A stretch of DNA of 64,000 nucleotides from Betaproteobacteria bacterium (lineage in GTDB: Bacteria > Pseudomonadota > Gammaproteobacteria > Burkholderiales > WYBJ01): NCBI GenBank assembly GCA_009377585.1, contig WHTS01000022.1:1-64000 (forward strand), read 5' to 3'. Below the pieces are notes generated by a model that had not been told where the DNA came from, searched no databases, and was given only the letters and a program-made list of their open reading frames with translations. The stretch's first letter is position 1. Each line of letters opens with the position of its first letter. Positions 1-9,132 of the stretch are shown here, piece after piece. Made by a program: the position numbers and the translations under genes.

Positions 1-912
1 CTGCGCCCCGACGTGATCACCATGGATGTCCACATGCCGAAGATCGACGGCGTGGAGGCTACGCGCCGCATCATGCAGACCGATCCGCGCCCGATCGTGA
101 TCGTGAGCGGCAGCAGCGCGTTCGGCGAAGTGAGCCAGGCCTTTGCGGCCCTGGAGGCGGGTGCGCTCGCGGCGTTGCCCCGCCCCGAGGGTTTGGGCCA
201 CGAAGGCCACGAGCGCAGCGCCCGCGAGCTGGTGCAGACGGTCAAGGCGATGGCGGAGGTGAAGCTCGTGCGACGCTGGCCGCGACGCGAGCCCGGCGCG
301 GCCCCGGCACTCGCGCGCGAGCCGGGGGGCGGTCCGCCGGTGGTCGCGATCGGCGCCTCGACCGGCGGGCCGCCGGCGCTCCATGAGATTCTCGCCGCCC
401 TCCCGGCGGGCTTCCCGGCGGCGGTGCTCATCGTGCAGCACATCGCGCCCGGCTTCGTGCAGGGCTTCGCCGAGTGGCTGGCGCAATCGTGCAGCCTGCG
501 GGTCGGGGTCGCGCGCCACGGCGAGCCGATCGCAGGCGGCCGCGTCTATATCGCGCCGGACGGGCACCAGATGGCGGTCGCCGCGGGCGGCAAGATCGTG
601 CTCACCCCGTGTCCGGGCAACGCGGCGCTGTGCCCGTCGGTGTCGCATCTGTTCGCGTCGGTTGCGCGCGTCTACGGCCATCGCGCCGTGGCCGGGCTGC
701 TGAGCGGCATGGGGCGCGACGGCGCCGACGAACTGAGACTGATGAAGGACTGCGGCGCCGCGACGTTCGCGCAGGACAAGGAGAGCTCCACAGTGCACGG
801 CATGCCCGGCGAGGCGATCCGGCTCGGCGCCGCTCGCTACGTTCTGCCCCCCGAGGGCATCGCGCCGGTGCTGGTCGCCTTGATGGGTTCCGGAGCGCGC
901 GAGCAATCGTGA
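1..912 (+). CDS. cheB: Protein-glutamate methylesterase CheB, 5'-truncated by the window edge
   Basis: The frame is open from base 1, so the start of the receiver domain lies outside the window. The visible receiver part holds the phospho-acceptor Asp in ITMDVHMP. After a linker comes the CheB catalytic domain, with the Ser motif IGASTGGPP, the His in VQHIAPGF and the Asp in SGMGRDGADEL, which form the known Ser-His-Asp triad. CheB enzymes remove methyl groups from chemoreceptor glutamates. The genes that follow are receivers and cyclic-nucleotide enzymes rather than flagellar genes, so it may serve a chemosensory array with a non-motility output. That last point is inference. Confidence 0.95.
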   Translation: MRPDVITMDVHMPKIDGVEATRRIMQTDPRPIVIVSGSSAFGEVSQAFAALEAGALAALPRPEGLGHEGHERSARELVQTVKAMAEVKLVRRWPRREPGAAPALAREPGGGPPVVAIGASTGGPPALHEILAALPAGFPAAVLIVQHIAPGFVQGFAEWLAQSCSLRVGVARHGEPIAGGRVYIAPDGHQMAVAAGGKIVLTPCPGNAALCPSVSHLFASVARVYGHRAVAGLLSGMGRDGADELRLMKDCGAATFAQDKESSTVHGMPGEAIRLGAARYVLPPEGIAPVLVALMGSGAREQS

Positions 913-1052
913 ACGGTGCCTAGCATGCACGCAGCAGATCGCCGCCATGTTGGCCGCTGGGCGGACGCTACAATGATGCGTTCGACCGCTCGCATGGGGG
1001 CAGGATCGGCGGCGGCACGGATGAGCGCGCGCTCGCAGCGCTGGAGGACGCC

Positions 1053-4000
1053 ATGAGAACGCGAAACGGATCGGTCGAGATCCTGGTGGCCGAAGACAGT
1101 GCGACGCAGGCACAGCAGCTGCAGACGCTGCTCGAGGAGCACGGATTCAAGGTCGTCGTCGCGCCCGACGGAGAGGCGGCACTGGCGCGCATACGCGAGC
1201 GTGCGCCCACGATCGTCCTCAGCGACGTGATGATGCCGACTCTCACCGGCTACGAGCTCTGCAAGGCGATCAAGTCCGACGAGCGCCTGAAGCACATCCC
1301 GGTCATTCTCGTCACCTCGCTCGCCGATTCGAGCGACGTGATCCGCGGCTTGGAGTGCGGCGCGGACAACTTCGTGCGCAAGCCCTACGACGAGAAGTAC
1401 CTGTTGTCGCGCATCGCTCATCTGCTCATGAACCTCGATCTGCGCAGGAGCCAGCGCATGCAGATGGCGCTGGAGGTCGAGCTGGGCGGCAGGCGACACA
1501 TCATCACGGCCGAGCGCCAACAGATCCTCGACCTCCTGATCTCGACCTACGAGCAGGCCGTGAGCGTAAACGCCGCACTCACGCAGCGCGAGGCAGAGCT
1601 CGATCGCTCGAACTGGGTCCTGCGCGGACTCAACCGCATTGCCGAGGGCCTGAACGGCGCCGTGAGCGAGGTTGATGTGGTAAGCGCGGCGCTCAAAGGC
1701 GCGCTCGAGCTCCCCGGCGTGGAAGCGGGCTGGATGATTCTGGCCGCCGGAGAGGGCGAGTTTCGCCTTGCGGGCGGACGTGGTCTGCCGCCGGCGCTGA
1801 GCGGGCCAGGCGCCTTCGACGGGGAATGCGCTTGCCGGCGCAAGCTGCTCGCGGGAGAGCTGGATGGTGCGGTCAACGTCATCGCGTGTGAACACCTGGC
1901 TGCGGCCACGCGCGACAGCGGTGGCCTGCGCTGCCACGCGAGCGTGCCGTTGTGGCTCGGCAAAGGCCGTTGTCTTGGTCTGATAAATCTCGCGGGGCTG
2001 GGTGAGAAGCCGTTCAGCATGGACGAACTGGCGGTACTCCACGGTGTCGGCAACCAGGTCGCGGTCGCGCTCGAGCGCGCGCGCCTGCACGAGCATCTGG
2101 AACAATTGGTGCAGGAGCGCACGGCGAAGCTCTCCGCCGAGATCGAGCAGCGAAAACGCATCGAGCAGGAGCAGGAACAGCTCGCCGGCATCATCGCGGC
2201 CACCCCCGCTCTGGTGGCGATCGCTGCCCCCGACGGCCGCATGCGCTACTGCAACCCGGCGGGGTTGCGCATGCTCGGTTATGCGCCCGACCAGGATCCC
2301 GGCGGCATGAGCATCGCCGCGTCGCATCCCGCGTGGGCGGCGAAGCGTCTCTCCGAAGAGGCTATCCCGTACGCCATCGAACGCGGGTCCTGGAGCGGGG
2401 AAAGCGCGCTGCTTACTTGTGACGGGCGCGAGATCCCGGTGCTGCAGGCGATCGTCGCGCGGTGGAAGGCCGACGGAACGCTGCGCTCGCTGTCGATTGT
2501 CGGCCACGACATCAGCCAGCAGAAGGAAGCGGAGACCGCACTGCGGCGGCTCAACGAAGAGCTGGAGCAGCGCGTCACGCAGCGCACCGCCGATCTGGAG
2601 CAGGCGCGCCGCGACGCCGAGCAGGCTGATCGGGCCAAGTCCGCGTTTCTTGCCACGATGAGCCACGAGATCCGCACGCCGATGAACGGCGTCGTCGGCA
2701 TGGCCGAGATTCTGAACTACGAGCGCCTGACCGAGCGCCAGGCCGATATCGTGCGGACGATCCGCGATTCGGCCACTGCGCTGCTCCGCATCATCGACGA
2801 CATCCTGGACTTCTCCAAGATCGAGGCCGGCCGCCTGGAAATCGAGCGCGTCAAGGTACCCCTGGTCGACCTGGTCGAGGGGATCTGCGCCTCGTTCCTG
2901 CCCATCGCCGCGCGCCATGACGCCGACTTCGCGCTTTTCATCTCGCCCAGCATCCCCGAGCGCGTGCTCTCGGACGAGGTGCGCCTGCGCCAGGTGCTCT
3001 ACAACCTCCTGGGCAATGCCTTCAAGTTCTCGGGCGGCCGCCCGCAGGTGCGCGGTCGCGTGTCGCTGCGCGTGGAGGTCGTGACCCAGTCGCCGCTGCG
3101 AATCGACTTCCGCATCGCCGACAACGGCATCGGCATGTCGAGCGAGCTGGTGGCGATTCTGTTCACCCCGTTCACCCAGGGTGAGCTGTCGACCACGCGT
3201 CGTTTCGGCGGCACGGGGCTCGGGCTTGCAATCTGCAGGCGCCTGGTGAGCCTCATGCACGGCGACATCGCGGTGCAGAGCGCGCCCGACGCCGGATCGG
3301 CATTCACCGTGACGCTGCCATTCGATACCCCGGCCGAACAGCCGCTGCGGCCGAAACCCGATCTTTCCGGTCTGGAGTGTCTGCTTCTGGAAAGCCCGGA
3401 GCTCGACGCGCACGACCTCGCGGTTTACCTGGAAGACGCGGGCGCCCGCGCGCGCATCCTGACCGACGCCTCGGCCGTCATGCAGGCCACGGAGGAAATT
3501 GCCGCGCCCGTGGTCGTGATCCAGTATGTCGAACGCGGCAGCGAGCCCAGTGCCGCCGCGCGCCAGGGCTTGCCGATCGCTTCCAACGCGAGCCACGTGT
3601 TGCTCAGGCGCGGACAACGCCAGCGCTGCCGCGTCGAAGCGCTCGATGTGGTCACCCTGGATCGCGACGCGCTGCGCCGGGATGCCTTCCTGCGCGCCGT
3701 CGCCATTGCGGCCCGTCGTGCCCTGCCCGACGCCGAACAGCCTCCGGCCGACGAGCGCGCGGCCGACGGCATCGAGTCGGCACCGCCCAGCATTGCCGAA
3801 GCGCGCGCGCAAGGGCGGCTCATTCTGGTGGCGGAGGACGACCTGGTCAACCAGAAAGTGATCCTGCAGCAGCTCGCGCTGCTCGGTTATGCAGCCGAGA
3901 CGGTCGGCACCGGCGTCGAGGCGCTGCGGTTGTGGCGCAAAGGCGGCTACGCCCTGCTGCTCACCGATCTGCATATGCCCGATATGGACGGCTTCACGCT

Positions 4001-4574
4001 GGCCGAGACTATACGGCGAGAGGAGCTCGGGCGCGTACGCCTGCCGATCATCGCGCTCACCGCCAACGCCTTGCGCGGTGAAGCAAATCGAGCGATGGCG
4101 CTCGGTATCGACGAGTATCTGACCAAGCCGGTCCTGCTGCGGGTGCTGCGCGCGGCCTTGCGCCGGCGGCTCGTCCCGCAAGCGGCGACTCGCCTCGGGC
4201 CCGATGCCAGCGCTCGCAGCGACGGCAGCGAGCCCGCGCCAGCGCTGGACGTCGCGGTATTGGAGGGTCTGGTGGGAGACGACAGGGACGTGGTACGGGG
4301 ATTTCTCAGCGAGTATGTCGCAGGCGCGCGGGACCAGATGGACGGCCTGCGCGCGGCTGCCGCGGCCGGGGATGCGCCGCAGGCCGCCGCCATCGCGCAC
4401 AAATTGAAGTCGTCCTCCCGCTCGGTCGGGGCGCTTGCGCTCGGGGACCTGTGCGCCGAGCTCGAAAGCGCGGGCAAGGCCGGGGACAAGGCGCAGGTCA
4501 TGCAGATCCTGTCCCAGCTCGGAGCCATGTTTGCGCAGGTCGAGGACGCGATCGCCCGCGAGCTGCTCGATTGA
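1053..4574 (+). CDS. Large hybrid sensor histidine kinase (REC-GAF-PAS-HisKA-HATPase-REC-REC-Hpt)
   Basis: A cytoplasmic phosphorelay kinase of 1173 residues. An N-terminal receiver (acceptor Asp near residue 58 in VLSDVMMP) is followed by a GAF-like domain (about 205-345), a coiled coil and a PAS domain (about 375-490). The HisKA box [11 protein letters not shown] lies near 537 and the HATPase domain has its N box and GTGLGLAI box. Next come a degenerate receiver without a clear acceptor, a complete receiver (LLTDLHMPDMDG) and a C-terminal Hpt domain with AHKLKSSSRSVGA near 1115. No membrane segment is seen, so input probably comes through the N-terminal receiver or the GAF/PAS domains. It follows cheB by 140 bases and precedes the receiver-EAL gene by 23. 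Likely partners are the receivers encoded just downstream. Confidence 0.95.
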   Translation: MRTRNGSVEILVAEDSATQAQQLQTLLEEHGFKVVVAPDGEAALARIRERAPTIVLSDVMMPTLTGYELCKAIKSDERLKHIPVILVTSLADSSDVIRGLECGADNFVRKPYDEKYLLSRIAHLLMNLDLRRSQRMQMALEVELGGRRHIITAERQQILDLLISTYEQAVSVNAALTQREAELDRSNWVLRGLNRIAEGLNGAVSEVDVVSAALKGALELPGVEAGWMILAAGEGEFRLAGGRGLPPALSGPGAFDGECACRRKLLAGELDGAVNVIACEHLAAATRDSGGLRCHASVPLWLGKGRCLGLINLAGLGEKPFSMDELAVLHGVGNQVAVALERARLHEHLEQLVQERTAKLSAEIEQRKRIEQEQEQLAGIIAATPALVAIAAPDGRMRYCNPAGLRMLGYAPDQDPGGMSIAASHPAWAAKRLSEEAIPYAIERGSWSGESALLTCDGREIPVLQAIVARWKADGTLRSLSIVGHDISQQKEAETALRRLNEELEQRVTQRTADLEQARRDAEQADRAKSAFLATMSHEIRTPMNGVVGMAEILNYERLTERQADIVRTIRDSATALLRIIDDILDFSKIEAGRLEIERVKVPLVDLVEGICASFLPIAARHDADFALFISPSIPERVLSDEVRLRQVLYNLLGNAFKFSGGRPQVRGRVSLRVEVVTQSPLRIDFRIADNGIGMSSELVAILFTPFTQGELSTTRRFGGTGLGLAICRRLVSLMHGDIAVQSAPDAGSAFTVTLPFDTPAEQPLRPKPDLSGLECLLLESPELDAHDLAVYLEDAGARARILTDASAVMQATEEIAAPVVVIQYVERGSEPSAAARQGLPIASNASHVLLRRGQRQRCRVEALDVVTLDRDALRRDAFLRAVAIAARRALPDAEQPPADERAADGIESAPPSIAEARAQGRLILVAEDDLVNQKVILQQLALLGYAAETVGTGVEALRLWRKGGYALLLTDLHMPDMDGFTLAETIRREELGRVRLPIIALTANALRGEANRAMALGIDEYLTKPVLLRVLRAALRRRLVPQAATRLGPDASARSDGSEPAPALDVAVLEGLVGDDRDVVRGFLSEYVAGARDQMDGLRAAAAAGDAPQAAAIAHKLKSSSRSVGALALGDLCAELESAGKAGDKAQVMQILSQLGAMFAQVEDAIARELLD

Positions 4575-4597
4575 ATGGGCATGGAGAGAAGCAGGCG

Positions 4598-5800
4598 ATG
4601 AAAATTCTCGTGGTCGACGACGAAACCTTCGCGCTCAAAGTCCTGGTGCGCCAGCTGCAGAACCTCGGCTATGTCGATGTCTTGGCGTGCGAACGTGCAC
4701 AGCAGGCGCTCGACGTGCTCGAAGCCGAGGCCCAGGCGGTCGGGCTGGTCTTCTGCGATCTGCAGATGCCCGAGATGGACGGGGTCGAGTTCGTGCGCCA
4801 CCTGGTCCGCCTGAGCTACACCGGGGGGCTGGTGCTGGTGAGCGGCGAGGAGGAGCGTATCCTGCAATCGGCCGAGAAGCTTGCGCATGCGCATCGGCTC
4901 GACGTGCTGGGCGCGCTGCACAAGCCGGTATCGCCCGAGCACCTGCAGCAGGTGCTGGAAAGCAATCTGCTGCGATCGCCCCTGGCGCCGCGAACGCCCG
5001 CCAAGCCCTACGAGCCGGCGGCGTTGCGCCGTGCGATCGAGACCGGCGAGCTGGTCAATTTCTACCAGCCCAAGGTGTCGCTTGCCAACGGCGCGGCGAG
5101 CGGCGTGGAAGTGCTCGTACGCTGGCAGCATCCGCAGGACGGGCTGGTGTATCCCGACCAGTTCATCGCGGTGGCGGAGGAAACCGGGCTGATCGACGCG
5201 CTGTCGCGCAACGTGCTGAGCGCCGCCTTGCACCAGGCGCGCGCGTGGCGCGACATCGGACTCGATCTGCATGTGGCCGTCAACGTCTCGATGGACAATC
5301 TGCGCCCGCTCGAATTTCCCGAGGCGATCGTGGAGGAAGCCGGCAAGGCCGGAATCGCGGTGTCGCAGCTGGTGCTCGAAGTCACCGAGAGCCGTCTGAT
5401 GAGCGATGTGCGCACGACGTTGGACATCCTCACGCGCTTGCGGCTGAAGCGCGTCGGCCTGGCGATCGACGACTTCGGTACCGGGCACTCTTCGCTCACG
5501 CAGTTGCGCGACATGCCGTTCGCTGAGCTCAAAATCGATCGAGGATTCGTGCACGGCGCCTATTGCGACTCGTCGCGCCGGGCGATCGTCGAGGCGAGCC
5601 TCAACATGGCGCGAGAGCTGGGGATGAAAACCGTGGCCGAAGGCGTGGAGGATCGCGCCGATTGGGATTTTCTGCGCGCAGCGGGCTGCGGCATGGCGCA
5701 GGGCTATTTCATCGCCAAGCCGATGCGCGCGGCGGAGGTGCCGGGCTGGGTAGCGAGCTGGGAATCGCGCCGCGCGGAGCTGTTCGGAAGAAGCGCGTGA
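4598..5800 (+). CDS. Response regulator with c-di-GMP phosphodiesterase (REC-EAL) domain
   Basis: The 400-residue protein starts MKILVVDDE, and the receiver acceptor Asp is in FCDLQMPEMDG near residue 53. The EAL domain fills the C-terminal 250 residues. Its signature reads EVL instead of EAL but keeps the Glu. The other catalytic positions look intact: NVSMDN, LEVTES, IDDFGTG, ELKIDRGF, AEGVED and QGYF. It is therefore probably an active phosphodiesterase that breaks down c-di-GMP when its receiver is phosphorylated. The stop overlaps the GTG start of the next gene (GTGA), so the two are likely translationally coupled. Confidence 0.93.
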   Translation: MKILVVDDETFALKVLVRQLQNLGYVDVLACERAQQALDVLEAEAQAVGLVFCDLQMPEMDGVEFVRHLVRLSYTGGLVLVSGEEERILQSAEKLAHAHRLDVLGALHKPVSPEHLQQVLESNLLRSPLAPRTPAKPYEPAALRRAIETGELVNFYQPKVSLANGAASGVEVLVRWQHPQDGLVYPDQFIAVAEETGLIDALSRNVLSAALHQARAWRDIGLDLHVAVNVSMDNLRPLEFPEAIVEEAGKAGIAVSQLVLEVTESRLMSDVRTTLDILTRLRLKRVGLAIDDFGTGHSSLTQLRDMPFAELKIDRGFVHGAYCDSSRRAIVEASLNMARELGMKTVAEGVEDRADWDFLRAAGCGMAQGYFIAKPMRAAEVPGWVASWESRRAELFGRSA

Positions 5801-7008
5801 GCACCGAGCCGACTATCCTGGTCGTGACCGACGTGCTGGCGGACGCGGACATGATCCGCGAGCTGCTCGAGTGCGAGTTCGGCTCCGTGGTCGCGAGCAC
5901 CGATCCCGAGCGCGCGGTGGAGGATTTCGAAACCCACCGGCCGGATGTGCTGGTGCTGGCGGGCAATACCCTGGAGAAGGCCGAACGGTTCTATCTCGGG
6001 CTATTCCGGCGCAGCAGCATCATTCACGTGCTTCCGCACAAGACCGTGATCCTGTGCAACAAGGACGAGCTCGCGCGCGTCTACGAGCTTTGCAAGAAGC
6101 ACTACTTCGACGACTACGTGCTGTTCTGGCCGCTTGTCCAGGATACGCACCGTCTGGCGATGGCGGTGCATCATGCGATCTGGCAGTTGACGTCCGGACA
6201 GGGCGAGACGTATCCCGAGATCCTCGCCCATGCGAGCCGCCTCGCAGGGCTCGATCGATCGCTGGAACGCTACGCCGCCAGGGGCGGGCAGTCGATCGAG
6301 GCGGCTCAGCGCGCGCTGCAACAGGCGAGAAAGCAACTCGGCGGCGCCTCGTTCGCGCCGCATCAATCCGCCGCCGGGGAGTCGACGTCGGCCAGCTCGG
6401 CGGCGTCCGGCCCTGCTTCCGGGGGCGCCGCGCGGGCTGTGCAGCCCGAGGAGCTCGACCGGCAGTTCGCACAGCTCGCAGCCGCGCTTGTGCCGGTGCG
6501 CGACTGGGCCGGCGCGCTCACGCGCGAATTCCAGCCCCAGATCGAGGCCGCAGTGGCCCTGTGTGCGCTCGCCGAGGAGGTCCGTCCGCTGGTGCTGGTG
6601 GTCGACGACGACGAGCTGCAATTGAAGCTGCTGACGAAGGTTTTGAACGATGCCGGGCTCGCCGTCCAGACGGCGGCCTCGGGCGCACAGGCGCTCGCTG
6701 CGCTGGGGCAGCGCCAGCCGAATCTCATGCTCCTGGACATCAACCTGCCCGACATCGACGGCATCGAGCTGACGCGCCGCCTCAAAGCCGCCCCCGCCTG
6801 GGCGCGCATTCCCGTGATCATGATCACCGGCCAGAGCGAGCGAGACGTGGTCGTGGAGAGCATGCGCGCGGGCGCTTCCGACTTCCTGGTCAAACCGTTC
6901 GATCACGCCGTGGTGGTCGCGAAGGCGAGCCGCTTCCTGCATGTTGCGCAGCGTGCGCCGCTGGCGAGCTCCGCTACCGGCGGCAGGCATGCGGCAATGA
7001 CCGGGTGA
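5797..7008 (+). CDS. Two-receiver response regulator, N-terminal receiver degenerate
   Basis: Starts at GTG 5797, overlapping the stop of the REC-EAL gene, and gives 403 residues. The first 130 residues have a receiver-like fold (TILVVTDVLADADM) but the acceptor strand reads VLVLAGN without the Asp, so this half is probably not phosphorylated. An Ala/Ser-rich linker with helical segments follows. The C-terminal receiver is complete: VVDDDE, acceptor LLDINLPDIDG, a Thr in MITGQ and Lys in VKPF. There is no output domain, so it may act as a phosphate shuttle or sink, or bind a partner through the pseudo-receiver. The next gene begins 4 bases after its stop. Confidence 0.88.
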   Translation: MSTEPTILVVTDVLADADMIRELLECEFGSVVASTDPERAVEDFETHRPDVLVLAGNTLEKAERFYLGLFRRSSIIHVLPHKTVILCNKDELARVYELCKKHYFDDYVLFWPLVQDTHRLAMAVHHAIWQLTSGQGETYPEILAHASRLAGLDRSLERYAARGGQSIEAAQRALQQARKQLGGASFAPHQSAAGESTSASSAASGPASGGAARAVQPEELDRQFAQLAAALVPVRDWAGALTREFQPQIEAAVALCALAEEVRPLVLVVDDDELQLKLLTKVLNDAGLAVQTAASGAQALAALGQRQPNLMLLDINLPDIDGIELTRRLKAAPAWARIPVIMITGQSERDVVVESMRAGASDFLVKPFDHAVVVAKASRFLHVAQRAPLASSATGGRHAAMTG

Positions 7009-7012
7009 CAGC

Positions 7013-8095
7013 ATGGACGGCGGCGACGCGGCGGGCAACAGCGGTGGTGGATTCGACCGCATCCTGGTGGTCGAGGACGACCCTTTCAGCCGCGGCCTGC
7101 TCGTGCAGCTGCTGGCGAACCAGGGCCACCGGCGCGTGGAGGTCGCGGCGGACGGGCGCCAAGCGCTCGACAGGCTGCGCCACGGCGGCGTCGATCTGGT
7201 GCTGCTCGACATCGAGATGCCGCAGCTCGATGGCATCGAGGTGCTGCGCCGCCTCAAAGACGACCCCCGACTTTCCGCGATCCCCGTCATCGTGATTTCC
7301 GGCGTGGGGGAGGTCGCGAGCATCGTCCGGTGCATCGATCTCGGCGCCGAGGACTATCTGTCCAAGCCGTTCAACCCGGTGATCCTGCGCGCGCGAATCG
7401 GCGCAAGCCTGGAGAAGCATCGCCTGCGCAAGCTCGAAGCCGCGCGCCTCGCCCAGATCCTGCAGGAGCAGCAGAAGGCCGACCGGCTGCTGAACATGAT
7501 CCTGCCGGCGGCGGCGGCGCGGGAGCTTAAGACGAGCGGGGTCGTGGCTCCGCGCCGTCACGAGCGGGTGGCTGTGCTGTTTTGCGACATCGTCGGATTC
7601 ACCGCGTACTGCGACAGGCACCGGGCCGAGGACGTGGTCGCGCGACTGCAATTGCTGATCGAGTGCTTCGAGCGCATCACGGAGCGTCATCGGATGGAGA
7701 AGATCAAGACCATCGGCGATTCGTTCATGGCCACCGCCGGCATGTTGTGCTTCAACCCGGATCCGCTGCGCTCGGCCGTGCGCTGCGGCCTCGACATGAT
7801 CGCGGCAACTGCCGAGGTCGTGAACGACTGGCAAGTACGGGTCGGGATCGACTACGGCCCCATCGTGAGCGGTGTTCTGGGACGGCAGAAGTATCAGTTC
7901 GACGTCTGGGGCAGCGTGGTCAACATCGCTGCGCGCATGACGGAGCTCGCCTCGCCCGGCACCGTCGCCTTGTCGCGCGACACATGGACCGCTCTGGGAG
8001 GCGACTTCGCCGGACGGCTGTTGGGTCCCCGTGACGTCAAGGGCATCGGTCCGATCGAAGTCGCCGAGTGCGATGGTTGCGTACCGCAGCAGTAG
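7013..8095 (+). CDS. Response regulator with class III adenylate cyclase domain
   Basis: A 360-residue soluble protein. The receiver (residues about 15-140) has VVEDDPF, acceptor LLDIEMPQLDG and SKPFNP. A helical linker leads to a class III nucleotide cyclase domain. Both metal-binding Asp residues are present (FCDIVGFT and TIGDSFMA). The base-selecting pair is Lys in KIKTIG and Asp in FDVWGS, the combination known for ATP, and the transition-state Asn and Arg are in VNIAARM. It should therefore make cAMP under phosphorelay control. It is the last gene of the operon, and a hairpin follows about 40 bases after the stop. Confidence 0.93.
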   Translation: MDGGDAAGNSGGGFDRILVVEDDPFSRGLLVQLLANQGHRRVEVAADGRQALDRLRHGGVDLVLLDIEMPQLDGIEVLRRLKDDPRLSAIPVIVISGVGEVASIVRCIDLGAEDYLSKPFNPVILRARIGASLEKHRLRKLEAARLAQILQEQQKADRLLNMILPAAAARELKTSGVVAPRRHERVAVLFCDIVGFTAYCDRHRAEDVVARLQLLIECFERITERHRMEKIKTIGDSFMATAGMLCFNPDPLRSAVRCGLDMIAATAEVVNDWQVRVGIDYGPIVSGVLGRQKYQFDVWGSVVNIAARMTELASPGTVALSRDTWTALGGDFAGRLLGPRDVKGIGPIEVAECDGCVPQQ

Positions 8096-8133
8096 TGACA
8101 GTCTCATCCATGCAACATGGCGCAGGGTTATTT

Positions 8134-8153
8134 CGGCGGACCTATGTCCGCCG
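8134..8153 (+). terminator. Hairpin after the signalling operon
   Basis: CGGCGGAC and GTCCGCCG form a perfect 8-bp stem around the loop CTAT. It lies about 40 bases after the cyclase stop codon. No T-run follows, so it may be a weak terminator or an mRNA-stabilising hairpin. Confidence 0.5.
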
Positions 8154-8278
8154 GAGATCGGATCGAATGGAGTGCACAGTGGAAACAACGCCGGCCGGAG
8201 CTTATCCGTGTCGGCCAACTCCTGAGTGATTCTTCCGAGGCACGGGAGCGCCAGGCGCGTGGGAATGGTTGTCATACT

Positions 8279-8366
8279 TATCGAGCGTTCCCTATTTCAT
8301 GTCACGCTCGTCCCTCACCCCCAACCCCTCTCCCGGGGGGAGAGGGGAGCGTCGCGTCCGTATTGG
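8279..8366 (+). repeat. 88-bp palindromic repeat, copy 1
   Basis: This 88-base block recurs without a mismatch, in inverted orientation, at 12950-13037. Its core is a near-perfect palindrome: CCCCTCTCCC (8325-8334) pairs with GGGAGAGGGG (8338-8347) around a 3-base loop. The flanks differ on both sides of the two copies, so the edges are sharp. It resembles REP/MITE-like elements common in GC-rich proteobacteria. It lies at the 3' edge of an adhesin remnant. Confidence 0.9.
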
Positions 8367-8406
8367 ATGGCCTTCCGTTCCGCGACGACGGTATCGAGTG
8401 CTTCGC

Positions 8407-8929
8407 TTAACACCTGCCAGTTCCTGCGCCGGTCCGCGACCGAGCCGGTGCCGGCGTCGTTTGTCGAGCTCGCCGCACCGAAGGCGCCGGTGCTAGCGTT
8501 CCCGCCGCGGCGTTGCCGAGGGTCAGCGTCGCGGCGATGGTCTCGCCGCCGTCCACATCACTCACGACGATGTCGTCCAGGGCCACGTTGGCCGCGCCTT
8601 CGGTCACATCGGACGTGCCGCGCGCAGCCCCGTTGGTGGCCGTGCCGCTGGTGCCGTCCCAGGCGCGCAGGCTGAGGCTCGGCGCCGCTGCTCCAGCCTC
8701 GCCGTTCAGTGCGTCGGGCACATAACGCAGGCTCGCGCTCGCATCGAGCAGCAGCGCGCTCGCCTGGCTCACCGCACCCACGCGTGCCAGATAGCCCCGC
8801 CGTCGGTCGAGTACTGCCCGGCGCCATTGCCTGTGGTCCCCGTCAACGCGATGCCGGAGACGGCGCCCGCGTCGGCGTCAGTGTAGCCAAGAGCTGTGAG
8901 GATAGAGGCCAGAGATTCTGCTCTGCCCA
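8407..8929 (-). pseudogene. Remnant of a cadherin/Ig-like repeat adhesin gene
   Basis: Read on the minus strand from about 8929, one frame gives ALGYTDADAGAVSGIALTG and QYSTDGG, then stops. A second frame picks up directly with VGAVSQASALLLDASASL, RYVPDALNGE, RAWDGTSGTATNG and later DDIVVSDVDGGETIAATL. In intact large bacterial adhesins these phrases follow one another within one repeat unit, so at least one frameshift has broken the gene near 8785. A further frame change near 8480 is likely, where the expected GAFGA phrase continues in another frame. Neither end of the gene is present. The scrap stops about 40 bases from the 88-bp repeat. Confidence 0.7.
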
Positions 8930-9132
8930 CATGAGCGCGCGCCCAAAGGAATATTGCTTACGTGAGGTCCGCGTGCTGCTGGAATGGTTCAAGCGCACAC
9001 AACGAGCTCTCCTCTGGCGAAGTCGACCTGTCGAACCAGGACTATACTGGACGACTTCGGTGCTCAAAGGGGCGGTGTTCGGCCGTTTGCCTGATCTGGA
9101 TGCAGCCGCGCTGAGGCGAGGATAGAAGGTTG

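Noticed and set aside
837-4400. Open frame of 1187 codons on the minus strand opposite the hybrid kinase
   Set aside because: Same reason: antisense shadow of a gene with clear kinase motifs.
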